From the NCBI GenBank assembly GCA_015847255.1, contig JADLZK010007174.1:1178001-1242000 (forward strand): a stretch of 64,000 nucleotides of DNA, read 5' to 3'. Shown one piece after another: positions 1 through 11,377 of the stretch. The notes below the pieces were generated by a model. It was not told the origin of the DNA. It searched no databases and saw nothing but the letters and a program-made list of their open reading frames with translations. The stretch's first letter is position 1, and every line of letters starts with the position of its first letter. A program made the translations under genes and the position numbers. Source of the stretch: Hyparrhenia diplandra (lineage: Eukaryota > Streptophyta > Magnoliopsida > Poales > Poaceae).

Positions 1-949
1 ACTAAGTGTGAGTCTCATTTGCATATACTTAACGTTTAGTGACGTGGTGCAGTAGAATGCATGCGAGAATCCCGGAAAATTTATTTGTGAAAAGCTAACT
101 TAAGTGCACAATTTATTTTAGAATATATTTGTGAAGTTAGCACTTAAAAGGCATGGAAAAAGAAAAGAAAAGGGCTCCTGTTGGAATTTCCGGTTCAACC
201 GCCGTATTTTTCTAACCAAAGGGTGTCTGTTGGTTGGAGCAAATGGTCCCTTCGCTCGGTCTAACAGAGAGGGTGCGCCTGGAATTTTTCATACCCGAGC
301 TGGAATTTCCAAGGACGTGCGGTGCCTGTTTGCTAGAAATAGGCAGAGATGTACGAAGCTTCATCCAATTTCTGTGCATGCATGCGTGTCCCTTCTTTTG
401 GCTGGCCCAGCTGTCAGCTCATGCAAAGACCGAGAGAGAGGAGGGCCTTGTGCGCTGTCGTCCTCTGGTTCATCGTGGAATTGGCTTGAGAGAGAGCAAG
501 GGTCCCGCGTGTGGACCGCAGCTGCTGTGTGTTGTCGGACTCCTGTTGGTTCCTTGTGTGGGATCCGCAGGTCAGCCAAAGGAGAGAACGTGTGAGGAGG
601 CCAGCTGCTGGCTGTTTGCCACTGCTTGCTATTACTAGCGCTGAAGCTCTGCTCGAGTTGGAATCGCCGCCGCTCGGTCTCCAGAACAGAAATACTTTAC
701 AAAACTCTTGCACCCGCTTTCGAGAATAATGTATCGGTAATTATATATTAAACTTAAAATATATAAATATTTATACTAAGTAATTAGTATCATCGGAAAG
801 ATCTTTTAAGTCTAGTTTTTAACAAATTTATTTAGAGATATAAATGTTTGCGTATTTTCTAAAAAATTTAGTCAAAGTTGATGGCACGTTTCTCACACTT
901 GCAAGAGTTTTGGAACGGAATGAATACCAAAAAGAACAGAGAGAGGCGA
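1..949. other. Intergenic sequence, no supported gene
   Basis: Several overlapping ORFs of 70-150 codons occur between 131 and 730, but none resembles a known protein and the longest begins at a non-ATG codon. Positions 730-945 are AT-rich. I see no gene here. Confidence 0.5.
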
Positions 950-3060
950 TTTTTTTTTTTTTAGAAGTCAAAAACACATATTCATTAAGCACAACAGTTG
1001 ATCGGGCAAATCGCCTACAACAAGTTCACTTACAAACTTCGGGACTTTGGCTGGTCAACATTTCAGAATCAGATGACAACATAGAACTCCCATAACCAGC
1101 CAAAGCATCAACCACCTTATTACAATGTCGACTACTGAGTTTGAGATAATACACAATGAAAATTCAGATAACATAAGATTTTGAGCTTGTCGTACAATAC
1201 ATCCAACAACACTTGATCAGTTTCATTCGCTTTAAGAATAGAGGCCAATATAGTAGCATCCATCTCTAAGATAATACGCGGTATACCCATTTGTGAAGCA
1301 AAAAGTAAACCTTTAAACACAGCCATTGCCTCGGTGTGTAAAGCTGATACCGCATAATTGACTTTCCCGGCCCCTGCAGCAAGCACCTCACCATAGTTAT
1401 TCCGCACAACAAAGCCCCATCCTCCTGTTCTTTCTTTTGGATCGAAAGCTCCATCAGTATTAATTTTATATATGTCCTCAGGTGGAGGCTTCCATTTAAC
1501 TTCAGTAATTTGAGCTATTTTCTTCTCAGATTGAATTAGTTTCTCAAACTCCATTTGGAAGTAGTAGACAGAATTACAAATCTCCTCTGTATTCAGCATC
1601 CTTCCCCCATCATTGGCCTTATTTCTTGCTGACCACCACCTCCAAAGAAAAATTATAATCTTTAACTGAATATTTTGATCTAGATTCCATATAAATTTGC
1701 AAGTTTCAATGCAGAACCACAATTCATCAATTGAGTTCTAATATGTTCTAAATTGAGTAGAGCGCCAACATAATTTAGCATACTTACATTTGAAGAAGAG
1801 GTGTCCACAATCCTCATCAAACCTTGAACAGACAGGACACCTTGTATCAATAATGATCCCACGTCTCACCAAATTCCTTCTAACGGGTAAACTGTTATGA
1901 GCAAAGCGCCACATAAAAATTTTGACTTTGTTTGGCACCTTGAGTTGCCATATTTTGTACCAGTCAAAAACATTACCATCCATAACAGTACACGAAGTGG
2001 AAGCATCCCAACCAGCTAGTGTATCTCTTCTTGCCACTTTGCAATCTTATAAGCAGATTTGACAGTAAATAAACCCTTTGCATCAAAATGCCATGCAGGC
2101 CAATCCTCCAAGCTTGTACAGATTGGTATTCTTAATATCTCATTAGCATCTTCCGGCCAAAAGGTATCGCGTACAAGTTGTTCATCCCATTCACTAGTAA
2201 CCGGGGTTAATAAGTTCATTAACTTTCATCAAAAGGTTAGCTCCCCTAGGTGCAATTGGCCTCCTTGTCAACCCTCTAGGTAGCCATGGGTCCTCCCAAA
2301 TTCTCACAGTTTGTCCATTACCAATTCTCCATATGAGCCCTTCCTTCAAAAGATCAACTCCTTTCAAAATACTCCTCCACGTATATGAAATACCAGATCG
2401 ACATGGACGAGTGTAGTATATCCGAATTTGGAAAATATTTTGCCTTCAAAACCTGCCCACAAAGAGAATCAGGAAAAGTAATTAATCTCCATGCTTGCCG
2501 ACACAACATGGCCATATTAAATAAATGCAGGTCTCGAAAACCAAGGCCACCTTTTTTTTTTTGATCTCGTAAGTTTTTCCCAACTTATCCAATGTATTTT
2601 ATTTGTTTTGTCTTTGCGACTCCACCAGTATCTCCCAATCATCACACTCAACTCATCGCACAAGCCTTTAGTAAGGTCAAAGCATGACATAGCATATGTT
2701 GGGATGGATCGCGTGCCACGGCCTTAATAAGAATTTCTTTGCACGCTTTTTTGATAATAATTTCTCTGCCAAACCTTGAATCCTCATCCGGATCTTTTTC
2801 TTGATATACTCAAAGGCACTTTTCCTAGATCTTCCAACAGTAAATCGGCAAACCAAGATAACGTTCACTTCTTGCAACCTCCATGATTGTGATTAGTGTA
2901 TTTCTAATCTGGTCTTTAGCTTGGTCATCTGTATTTGGGCTGAACATAATTGTTGATTTGTCTTTATTAATTACTTGGCGGAAGCTATTTCATAAACTCC
3001 CAAGATTCGGCCTAATTCTTGTGCATCACCGATCCTTGCTTTCATCAAAATCAATGAGTC
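950..3060 (-). mobile_element. LINE (non-LTR) retrotransposon remnant, 5'-truncated
   Basis: Read on the minus strand, the order is that of a plant L1-type pol. A reverse-transcriptase tail starts with a DDSLILMKA motif near 3060 and is followed by an FEYIKKKI..RIQG segment at 2677-2877. A zinc-knuckle zf-RVT-like segment follows at 1738-2037 (W.LKVPNKVKIFMWR, then CPVC..F.ED..HLFFKC). Next is an RNase H domain at about 960-1500 (INTDGAF, GWGFVVRN, HTEAMA, LEMDA) whose last part, CNKVVDALAG, is in another frame. A T-run at 950-962 is the expected poly(A) tail read from the plus strand. At least four frame changes and stops make it non-functional. The 5' half (endonuclease, most of RT) is absent. 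The break near 3060-3120 abuts another transposon. Confidence 0.85.
1090..1722 (-). pseudogene. RNase H-like domain of the LINE pol (broken)
   Basis: This is the longest readable piece of the LINE polyprotein, ending at 1132 in its main frame. It shows the RVT_3-type RNase H pattern: INTDGAF near the start of the domain, a GGWGFVVRNNYGEVLAAG strand pair, then HTEAMAVFKGL and LEMDATILASIL, which hold the usual acidic residues (D, E, D). The family normally continues with an R.CN..AHALA motif. That motif is present farther downstream as RHCNKVVDALAG in a shifted frame around 1090-1130, so at least one indel separates the two parts. In the parent element this domain would degrade the RNA strand during retrotransposition. 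It is not expected to be active here. Confidence 0.75.
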
Positions 3061-3122
3061 ATCGAGCACTTGGCGTGGGGAGCCGTTGGCTTGTGACCGT
3101 TGGTGGCCGGCGGGGGAAGAAT

Positions 3123-4588
3123 GAGTGTGTTTGGTTGCACTCAAATAGGTTGTAACTGCTAGGATGGCCCCCTTTCGCTATTTGGTTGCAAAAATTCGGA
3201 GTGGAGGAGTTCCCGGTTGGGCCATCCGTGCCTTCGGGAGCACTTCGTGATCGAATCGCGGGGTGGCGATTCAATCACGCCCGGCTCCAACCCGGCCGCG
3301 AGAGCGGGCTCGTGTCACCTCGCGGTCTCCTTGTCGTCACCTCCGGCGCCCGCCCCCTGCTCCTTCCTCCGCCCGGCCCACGGGCGGAACTTTCGCTTGG
3401 CGGGCTTCGCCCCTCATCTCTACTCAACCCCACGCACGGGGGCGGGGAGAACGCCGGCGCGCGAGCTGCATCACCAAAGCGGCGGCGTGGTGGTGTAGGG
3501 GGTGCGGGAGTGCCGGCGGCGCCGTGGCACGGAGGGCCGGATGCGCCGGGCCGGGCGTCGGGCCGCGGTGTGGCGTGGGGTGGCCGCCGCGTGATGGCCG
3601 TCGGGGAGGCCGTGTGCGGGAAAGCCGCGACGGATCGGCCGCCGCACAGAGGATCCGCCGGAGGAGTGGAGGCAGCTCGGGTCTCGCCGCCCCGGTGACT
3701 ACGGGCGGACCGGTGCTGGTTCGTGGAGAGGGGCAAGGGCGCTTGCGCGACAAGCGCAACCCGTCAAGGAGCTCGCCGTCGTGGCCGAAGTTTCGTCAGC
3801 GCCGTTGAACTACCTTTTGCTCGTTTTCTCGGACTGGTGAGTAGTTCAAATAAAAAAGATTCGCACAAGTAGAGAAGGACAAATGCTCAATCTCGAATCT
3901 AAGCATTTCTAACCATGATCTTTAATTTGTGTTGTGGATCGAGATTTATCCGTAATTCTTAACCGGGCAGTGTTTAATCGGGTTTAATGTATAAAAAAAG
4001 GCCCCGCTTCTTTCGAGCTGAATCCTCGACATCTTTTGCTTGCCAATCCAAGAAACTAGTTGGACTACTCGTGAAATTGATCCATTTCATTTCAAGTTTT
4101 ATTCAAACCACATTCTGAGATATACCTTGAAATCTTTGAAAACACAACATTCAATGGATTGCCGCCATCACTTGTTTGCTTTGATTTGCTACCGCGATTT
4201 GTCTCGATTTACATCAATTTGCGTTGATTTGCACAATGATTTGCATTGGAGGCCGCAGGGCGGGAGCACGCAGCGGCTCGGCCATGGAAGTGCGCCGTCG
4301 TTGAAGTGCGCCCGGCTTCCATGAATGGGAGGGACGAGGGGTGATGGGAAAGCGGTGTATGACATGTGGGCTCCACCATGGGGTAACATCACCAAACCGA
4401 GAGAAGAGGTGACCGTATCCAAATAAAACCGACCAACCAAACACTCCAACCTTTAAGCCGGGCTACAATGGGACACAAAAATCAAAAGCAACCAAACAAG
4501 TGACAGTGGCTTGATTGATGCAGGCTAAATCTGGCCGGGCTAGATTGGGCTAGCCGGGCTACATTGGGCATCACAACCAAACACACCC
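3123..4588. mobile_element. Non-autonomous PIF/Harbinger-type element
   Basis: The left end reads GAGTGTGTTTGGTTG. The right end, read on the opposite strand, is GGGTGTGTTTGGTTG, so the terminal inverted repeat matches at 14 of 15 positions. The 3-bp sequence AAT flanks both ends (3120-3122 and 4589-4591) as a target duplication. The interior (3180-3800) is strongly GC-rich and holds overlapping ORFs with no recognisable domain. The last ~200 bp resemble the right end of the Harbinger element ending at 49788: both contain AACCAAACAAGTG, a GGGCCGGGCTAG-like motif and GGGCTAG. No transposase is present, so mobility would depend on a relative. Confidence 0.7.
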
Positions 4589-4591
4589 AAT

Positions 4592-5690
4592 AAGGCCGAG
4601 CTGCACCTCTCCACTCTCCTTCTCTCGGCACACAGGAAAAGAAAGTGAGCTCTCTCATTTCCCCCTCTTGCTCAAACCCTAGAAGAGAAAAACTCAAATC
4701 CTCCATTCCTTCACTCCTTTGATTTGTGCTCCAATCAAGTGAAGGGTAGTGCTCTAGGGATCGATTTGAGAGCTCCAAGAAAATCCCCTCCCTCTCCTCT
4801 CCTAGCTTGTGGCTCATTTGAGAGTGGATTTGGGGAAACCCTAGGTGTATGCATTTGTGATTCAATTTCTTGGCACTAGGTGATTGTTGCAATTGGGGAT
4901 TTCTTGTTTCTCTTGGAGAGCACCACTCCTAGACGGTTTGGTGATTGTTGGAGGCATTGGGAAGAGAAGGTGATTGTTTTTGTCCACCTCCGGTGATTTG
5001 TGAGGGGTTTGTGATCTTCCCCGGCGGAGTGCCAAATTGATACTCTAGTGGATTGCGCGTGTCATTGAGTTACCCCTCAATCGCGTGGTGTCAAGAGGGC
5101 CTAGTGAGGCAAGGCACGAGTCGCCACCTTGAACCACCGTTGAGACGGTCGACACAACCGGATACTAGCTTGAGGGTGCTCAAGTGAACTCCGGGTGAAC
5201 AAATCATTTGTCATCTCATTGTGATTGATTGTCTCCCGGTGATTGGTTTCATATTGTGTTCATCATCTTCCGGTGATTGAATTGACTCGCCATTACGTGT
5301 TGGTATAACACCTCTACTCTCTACCTTGCAATTACTTTGAGATATATATTGTGCTTTTGTAGAATTGCTAGTTGAGTAGCTTGCTAGAATTATTTAGTGT
5401 AATATTAGCTTACTCATCTAGTTGGTAAAGTAGAGACATAGCAATTGTGTGAATTATAGATTGTAAATCGTAGAATTGCTATTAGGTGGCTTGCCGACAA
5501 GTAGAGCTAGAGCAACCACATTTACGCTTTATTATTGTCTAACAAATTGTTCTAGTGATTTGTAGAATTTTTATTAGGCTATTTACCCCCTCCCTCTCTA
5601 ACCATTTAGGACTTTACAGTTGCAAGTATATACGTGGTTGCATTACTCTAAATTTGGGACGCGTACACAGTGGTGAAGACGGGAGCTACA
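4592..5690 (+). mobile_element. Probable LTR-retrotransposon remnant or solo LTR
   Basis: The stretch has no ORF of interest but reads like grass LTR sequence. An AACCCTAGAAGAG-type leader is followed by repeated GGTGATTGTT(G) phrases (4880-4980, 5225-5280), a CTTCCCCGGCGGAG motif and a T-rich tail ending with GGTGAAGACGGGAGCTAC near 5671-5690. I could not define TG/CA ends or a target duplication, and no gag/pol lies nearby. It could also be a non-coding transcribed repeat. The call rests on resemblance and memory. Confidence 0.35.
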
Positions 5691-6095
5691 CGCATTACTC
5701 TATGGATGTTTTAAGATTAAACTGAATTTTAAGAATTTTTTAGTTATATTTTTTCATGAAAAAAAGTTGGATTAAATTGATTTTTATGATTTTTATATTT
5801 CTCTAAAAAAGTATTTCTAGTCCGGTTCAGCACCATGAACTTTCAATATAATCTGATTTATCCCTGATTTATCCCCTCAACCCAAGTTGCAAAAGCAAAT
5901 GGTTTTAAAAGTTGATGTGAGGTTAAAATCCTTATTTTGTAGAGGCAAATAGTTGAAGGAGTTAAATTGGATTTTTGAAATCAAAACAAATAAAGGGCGT
6001 ATACTCTTCAAGCGACAAAATAAGATGTCCCTGTTTAGTTGGTTTGCACAACGCATGTTTAGTTGGGCCATAAAAGTTCAAATTGATTAGCATGT
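5691..6095. other. AT-rich intergenic sequence
   Basis: No gene or clear element was seen. The short ORFs on the minus strand do not resemble known proteins. Confidence 0.4.
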
Positions 6096-8505
6096 TGTTG
6101 GGCCTGCTTAGCCTGATTACTCTTTCTCGGTGTACTCGGGCCTCTTGACCACTTCCGCCTCGGCCTCTTGGTACTGCCACCTTGGCACCGACGGAACCCG
6201 TACACCGCCTTCTAATCGCCGGCGACGGCGAGCGGCGGCGGCGCGTTCCGGGGCCATGGTGTCGAGATATGCCCACGGCCCACTGTGCCTGGCCGCCACA
6301 CGGCGTGGTACGTATTTGTACTAGCGAGCTGGCGCACATGCCGCCGCCGCCGTGTCGCACGCCTCACGGCAGGCTCTGGCTGCCTCCATGGCCGTGTTCC
6401 TGCGCGCGCCGGGGCAGTGGCCGGCGACGACGGTGAAGCTGAGGAAGAGACACCGCGCACGGCAATCGGGACGAGGAGAGACGTGCCGCTGATCATAGCT
6501 AGGCTCTCTACGAAATGCTTTGTACACTTGTACAGAGACAACAGACAACTATTTGAGATGCATGTGGATTCTTTCTTTGATAATTTGATACTATATTCAT
6601 GCCTTCATGGCATGAATGGTCTTGAAAATGATCCCAGCAGCCACATTCAGATGTTGGGTTCTAGTGCTAGGACCAATAGTTGCATTTTTTTTTTTTTATA
6701 GGAAATCGATTGCAGAGTTACTTCATTACAAATAAATGATGGCCCCTTGACTGAACCTTCAATGAGAGAAGATGGTTTTGTTATAGGTGGATACTAAACC
6801 TTCTGCTAGTCTTTGCAGTATTTTAGCAGGCTAGGGAAATAAGGAAGACACTGAATTGGTTGCAGAGGTGGTTCTCTAATCTGAAACCAGTCACCACATA
6901 TATGAGTATATGACATGTCAATAATGAATTTGAAAATGTTCAGTCCTATCTGAAATCCCTTCCCAAAGACCCAAAATAGATGCAAAGAGCTCACTCTTTG
7001 CTTAACTAGAGGCGCTAAAAGTGAACGTGTGCCCAGACCAAAGGCGACACTTCCTTTGTGCTGCTATGCTCATTGCTCATGGCATATTTGGAAATGGCGT
7101 AATACCATCGCCATCAGGAAGGAGCAAATGACATTCAGTGTTGCACTCTTGGCATGTAAATCGGAAGCCTACATTTGGGGGCAATGGCCAAAATCAGACA
7201 ACAGGCACATTGCAACCACGTGGTACTCCATCGTTTCTTTCGAAATGTAATAACAAGCTACGCTTTCAGTTCTGCCTGGTTTAGTTTTATAGATTCAGTT
7301 TCGTCAGGCATTGCGATGTGCGCTAACACAGGACTGAAACCATGTAAACTTTAAACTATGGCTTTCACAGCCAATTGATGGAATGCAATGCAATCTCAGG
7401 TGAGCATTCCACCGGCCGGTTGACTTATCCAAAAAAAAAAAAAAAACTAGAAATGTTCTATTCGGTAACTCTGGTGGATAATAATCCTGAAAGTGCCTCC
7501 AAAGTTGCATTTATTTGGGACAGTTGAAGATGAGAGACATTGGAGGAAACCAAATCTTGTACTGTGCATGCAGCTGGAGATTTGGTTCCCACCAACACTA
7601 GACTTCAGTCTTCAGCTTCCAAAATCTTCAGACAAGTCTCGTCTAGCTGCAATATAACATCATCGGATCAACTAAACATGAGATATTGGAGGAAACCAAG
7701 TCCTGTCCTGCTTTTGCAATCAGATTTGGTTCCATCCAATTTTCAAATTCAGTTGCCGAAGTTTGAGCTCAGAGTTCTCATCTCACCTACCCAAGCTAAC
7801 TCATCACACACATGTGCTTGATTTTGCAATGGATACTGATAGAGGCGAAGATGTTGGAGAAAACTGAACTCACTCCTGAAACTGTCTGTCACGGAACTGA
7901 AGACAACAAGGCAGAGTTCAGTTTCCTACAACTCTTACCTTAGCTACCTAATGAAATGTTTGGGCTGCGATGCTTGGAGGTTACGGTGCTGCTGCCCTTT
8001 TATACACGCAGCTCAACCAGAAGATCATGTGTTGCTCTGTTCTGATATTCTCTATCATGATTCATGAGTAGTGCATGTCTAGAGAAAAGGTTCTGAAGGA
8101 CAGTTATGCTGTCCAACAAACTCTGACCCTCTTCTTGGAGTAAAGAGTGTTGTGGGAGTGGGTCTAGAATAACAAGGCATTGATGTCACTAGTGTTGTAA
8201 AAAGTATGATTATTTGTCTTGTTCCCTCTTGGAATAAGAATACTTTACTCTTGAATTTGAAAATTCCATTGTTGCCATATAGCCCAGCCCCTCCGCCACT
8301 TAGCTATGAGATGAATTGATCTGATACACTGCATTGTCAGACTCAAATTCAATGGAATTACAATTAGATAGCTTTTAGCATGTAGAGCAAAGGTACCAGG
8401 ATTTCAGGTGCATATGAAAATGCCAAAACATTTCCATTCGGTAGGACCATAATATATATGGTCCGAATGAAAAATTCTGGTGACAAAATTTAACATTTAG
8501 AAACT
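6096..8505. repeat. Segmental duplication copy D1
   Basis: This region is duplicated at 11378-13800. Shared landmarks in the same order are a GC-rich block containing TTCCTGCGCGCGCCGGGGCA (6398 here, 11613 in D2), an AAAGTTGCATTTATTTGGGA block (7502 and 12169), the GATACTGATAGAGGCG block (7832 and 12487), a TATCATGATTCATGAGTAG block (8052 and 12713), and a palindrome near the end (8444-8464 and 13757-13773). The two copies differ by many indels. I recognise no protein. The GC-rich start could be a relic first exon, but no frame is conserved between the copies. Confidence 0.75.
8444..8464. repeat. Perfect palindrome inside D1
   Basis: GGACCAT, a short AT spacer and ATGGTCC form a self-complementary 21-bp hairpin. 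The D2 copy keeps it at 13757-13773 with a shorter spacer. Confidence 0.6.
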
Positions 8506-8793
8506 TCGCAAAAGTGAAAAAAGAAAACAAATATTAGGTGATATATTTGCCTAAACTTTGAGCAAAAGAATTGCTGCAATCTTGACATGAAGAATATTGT
8601 TATCCAACCAACACAAAGAGAAGACACACACAAAAGAATTTAAAATAACTATTAGAACATTCTGCTCATAATAGATCTCCACGCTAGAATCCGATGATAT
8701 AGCCACGACAAATACTCAACGAAGAAAGCGACACTTATTCAAGACAAGATGAGTCTACAACTGCAGTCTCTACTCTCTAGTCCACTCGTAGAA

Positions 8794-10797
8794 CTAGCGG
8801 TCTTCATTTCTCCACTTGTACGATGAACTAGCGTCGTTGCAAGTAGTCCATGACCCACCCTGTAGTGGTGGCATAACTTTAAAACCACGTTTCCTGCCTT
8901 TTCGCCAGTACCTTCGATTGAAGGTAATGGTTACCTTCCGAATTCCTGGTGCCCCTGTCAGTATGGATTGGATGAACCGAAATTCGCAATTAGTTCCTAT
9001 CATATTCTTGAACTCTACTTCCTGAAGATGAGTTAAGGAGAGCTCATGGGACTTCCAATGACATTCGTAATCACATAAAAGATCCAATTCATTCTTCTGC
9101 AGTCAAGATCATGGAAGGATATATGCATTATTATTCATCACATAAAAAAGAAGGGTGTCAAGAAACAAACTCTAGCCATGGACTGATTTAAGAACATTTT
9201 TCTCACCTTTGCAGAGATGAGGTCACATAACTGTATGCTGAGATATTGAATATTGTTGCATTGTGCAAGGAGACATGCTATACCGGGCCCAGAGGCATGT
9301 CGTTCCAATAGTGTAAGACAAACTGATAAGGATGTCACATGAGGAAGCGGTGGGATCCGACCTTGGATTGTGTCATCATCATTTATACACTTTGTCTAGT
9401 CGAATTAAGAATGGTTCAAAATAAACACACAAATGAGAAAGCAGAAAAGGAAAACATTATCAACCAAAAATAAATATAGTACTCTCGATGATTTTTTTAC
9501 TATTTCACCAGATTTAAGGCAAATTAAATCCATAGAACAAATTAAAGTGCATGATTAATTGAACAAATAAATGAAGCATTTTCATGGATTATGTACGCTT
9601 GGATGCATATGACATACCTGTACTTTAAAAGACACTTCCAGGCATCTGGTGAACCTACAGCATTGCAGTAGATGAATGCTACCAGCATTTCGGTCGTACC
9701 TATAAATTCCTTCTGAGAACAATTGAATCTTAAGGGTTCCCACACTCAGCAAGTGACCATGAACATCATCAATATGCAAAGGTTGTTGTACCACGACCAT
9801 GAGATCCTCCAACCTTGGAGCGAAGGGAGTAATCCTTTTGAGCTGGAAGCAGTTCACAATATGGAGAATTCGGAGGCTAGGAGTCCTGAGTTCTAAGAAT
9901 TCCCCCCATAGACTCTCTCCAGTGATAGCTCCAAAAGTGTGCCGGACTCAATTAACAGCTTCTCATTCCTAAAGATCATGAAACTTGATAGCCGAAGCTT
10001 GTGTAGGCACGGACAACATTCAGACGACACGAGGCGAGAAAGGAGGTAGCCACAACCGGCTCGGGCATTACTTGCTCGAGTGAAAGATCAGCAAGGGACG
10101 AGAACAGCACTGCTGAAGAAGGCAGGCGAAGTACCAAGCCTCCCAATTTCAAATGCATGGTCTCCATCTTTACATAGCTATCAGTCTGATGATCAAGGGT
10201 AGTCATCGCAACCGCATACTTATCAGTCTGATCAAAGGTGATCACAGTAGGCTCAAAGTCGAAGTCAAAGTCGATGTCTTGGGTTATCCGATCCATTGGG
10301 TACATCCACCGCCGTGGAAGAAGATTCAGTTCCAAGATGAAAGATTTCACCTCCTTCTGTGCAGCGTGACGGATCCACCCTTGTGCGGCTTCCATGGACA
10401 TGGATAGGTCCACGAGCTGTGCTATTTCCCGATCAGATACGTCGAACGAGATCGCCAGGTCCTTGATGCCGTCAGAGGACTGATTGCCGGTGGTAGCACG
10501 AAGCGCGAGAGCGTCGTTGACGAAGGCAACGTACCGTTCGGCGTCACGAAACCTCATCTTGGTGCTGCAGAATTTGAAGCGGAGGGCGGCGACCCTCGTC
10601 CAGAGGACACGCCACCGCCGCGAGAGCGCTTGGGTGCGCACGACGTCGCTCACGTCCGGCAAAAGCTCCAGGATGTGCAGCAGCAGGTCATCGATGAGGC
10701 CGCTGATCAAGTCGACGCCAGCGCCGCCGTCACCGACGGATAGAGTCGCCACATCCGTTCGTCGTCGTTTCGGATCCGACGTGCTTGGCAAGCTCAT
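8794..10797 (-). CDS. F-box/LRR/FBD protein, two 1-bp frameshifts
   Basis: The family acts as the substrate-recognition subunit of SCF E3 ubiquitin ligases; the target is unknown. I infer exons 10797-9618, 9389-9207 and 9096-8794, all phase 0, with donors CAG/GTATGT and AAG/GTGAGA and acceptors CAAAG and CTGCAG. The start is the ATG at 10797, just before a basic PKRRR stretch. The F-box covers about residues 28-70 (ISGLIDDLLLHILELLP ... ALSRRWRVLW). A leucine-rich middle follows, and the last exon is FBD-like (LQEVEFKNMIGTN, then FIQSILTGAPGIRKV). Within exon 1 the frame changes twice: near 9998, where one A seems lost, and in a six-G run near 9902. Restoring both gives 394 codons in that exon and about 555 aa overall, normal for the family. 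It is either a recent pseudogene or carries sequencing errors. Confidence 0.8.
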
Positions 10798-11377
10798 CGT
10801 GCCACATTCGCCCGTGTGATCTGCTGGCCGCAGGGACGCGCGCCGGCGATGCCAGCGCTGTGCCTCCGGTCCCTGCCGCCGCCGGCACTGGTTCTGGTTC
10901 CTGCCGCCGCCCTCGCCGCCGCTACTTATAATGGATGAGAGAGCGACATGAAATGGATGGGGCACGAATGATGCAAGGCCTAGCAGGGCCGCGCGTGGGC
11001 CAAAATGGGTTTGGCCCAATTCGGTCCAGGTCGAGAGGAATAAAAGTATTCAAATTTTACCATACGAACAACCCAAAGTGTGCCACTTAACAACGATTAT
11101 TCACTACTTCTCCGTAACACAAAACGTCCACTGCTAAGAAAAAAATCAAAAAATTGATATAAAATATGAAAGTACGTTTTCATCAATGGAGCACTCAATT
11201 ACATGCTTTCTTTTTGAAAGGAATAAATACAATGATATGGAAAATGGTTTCAAAGTGTTTTGGATTAGTTTATTGTTTTGGTTGGATTGGCTTATGATAG
11301 ACAGAGGAGAAATGGGCCGCATGTCGTCCCACCTGTGCGTATTTTCAGCTGGGCCTGCGTCTTTCTCGGTTGGTGTA
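10798..11377 (-). promoter_or_regulatory. Upstream region of the F-box gene
   Basis: This is the only space between the F-box ATG and duplication copy D2, so the promoter and 5' UTR should lie here. The first 120 bp upstream are GC-rich and the rest AT-rich. I see no convincing TATA box. An ORF joined in frame to the gene (up to 11019) lacks family similarity and is better read as 5' UTR. Confidence 0.35.

Noticed and set aside
131..729. Overlapping ORFs of 72-154 codons on both strands
   Set aside because: The longest starts at a GTG, all overlap in several frames and none shows a domain or family resemblance.
3186..3808. Long GC-rich ORFs (up to 181 codons) on both strands
   Set aside because: They lie inside a non-autonomous transposon, and open frames in every phase follow from high GC content.
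9976..11019. Extended F-box ORF starting at 11019
   Set aside because: The first 74 codons have no family similarity; the ATG at 10797 fits the normal F-box start.
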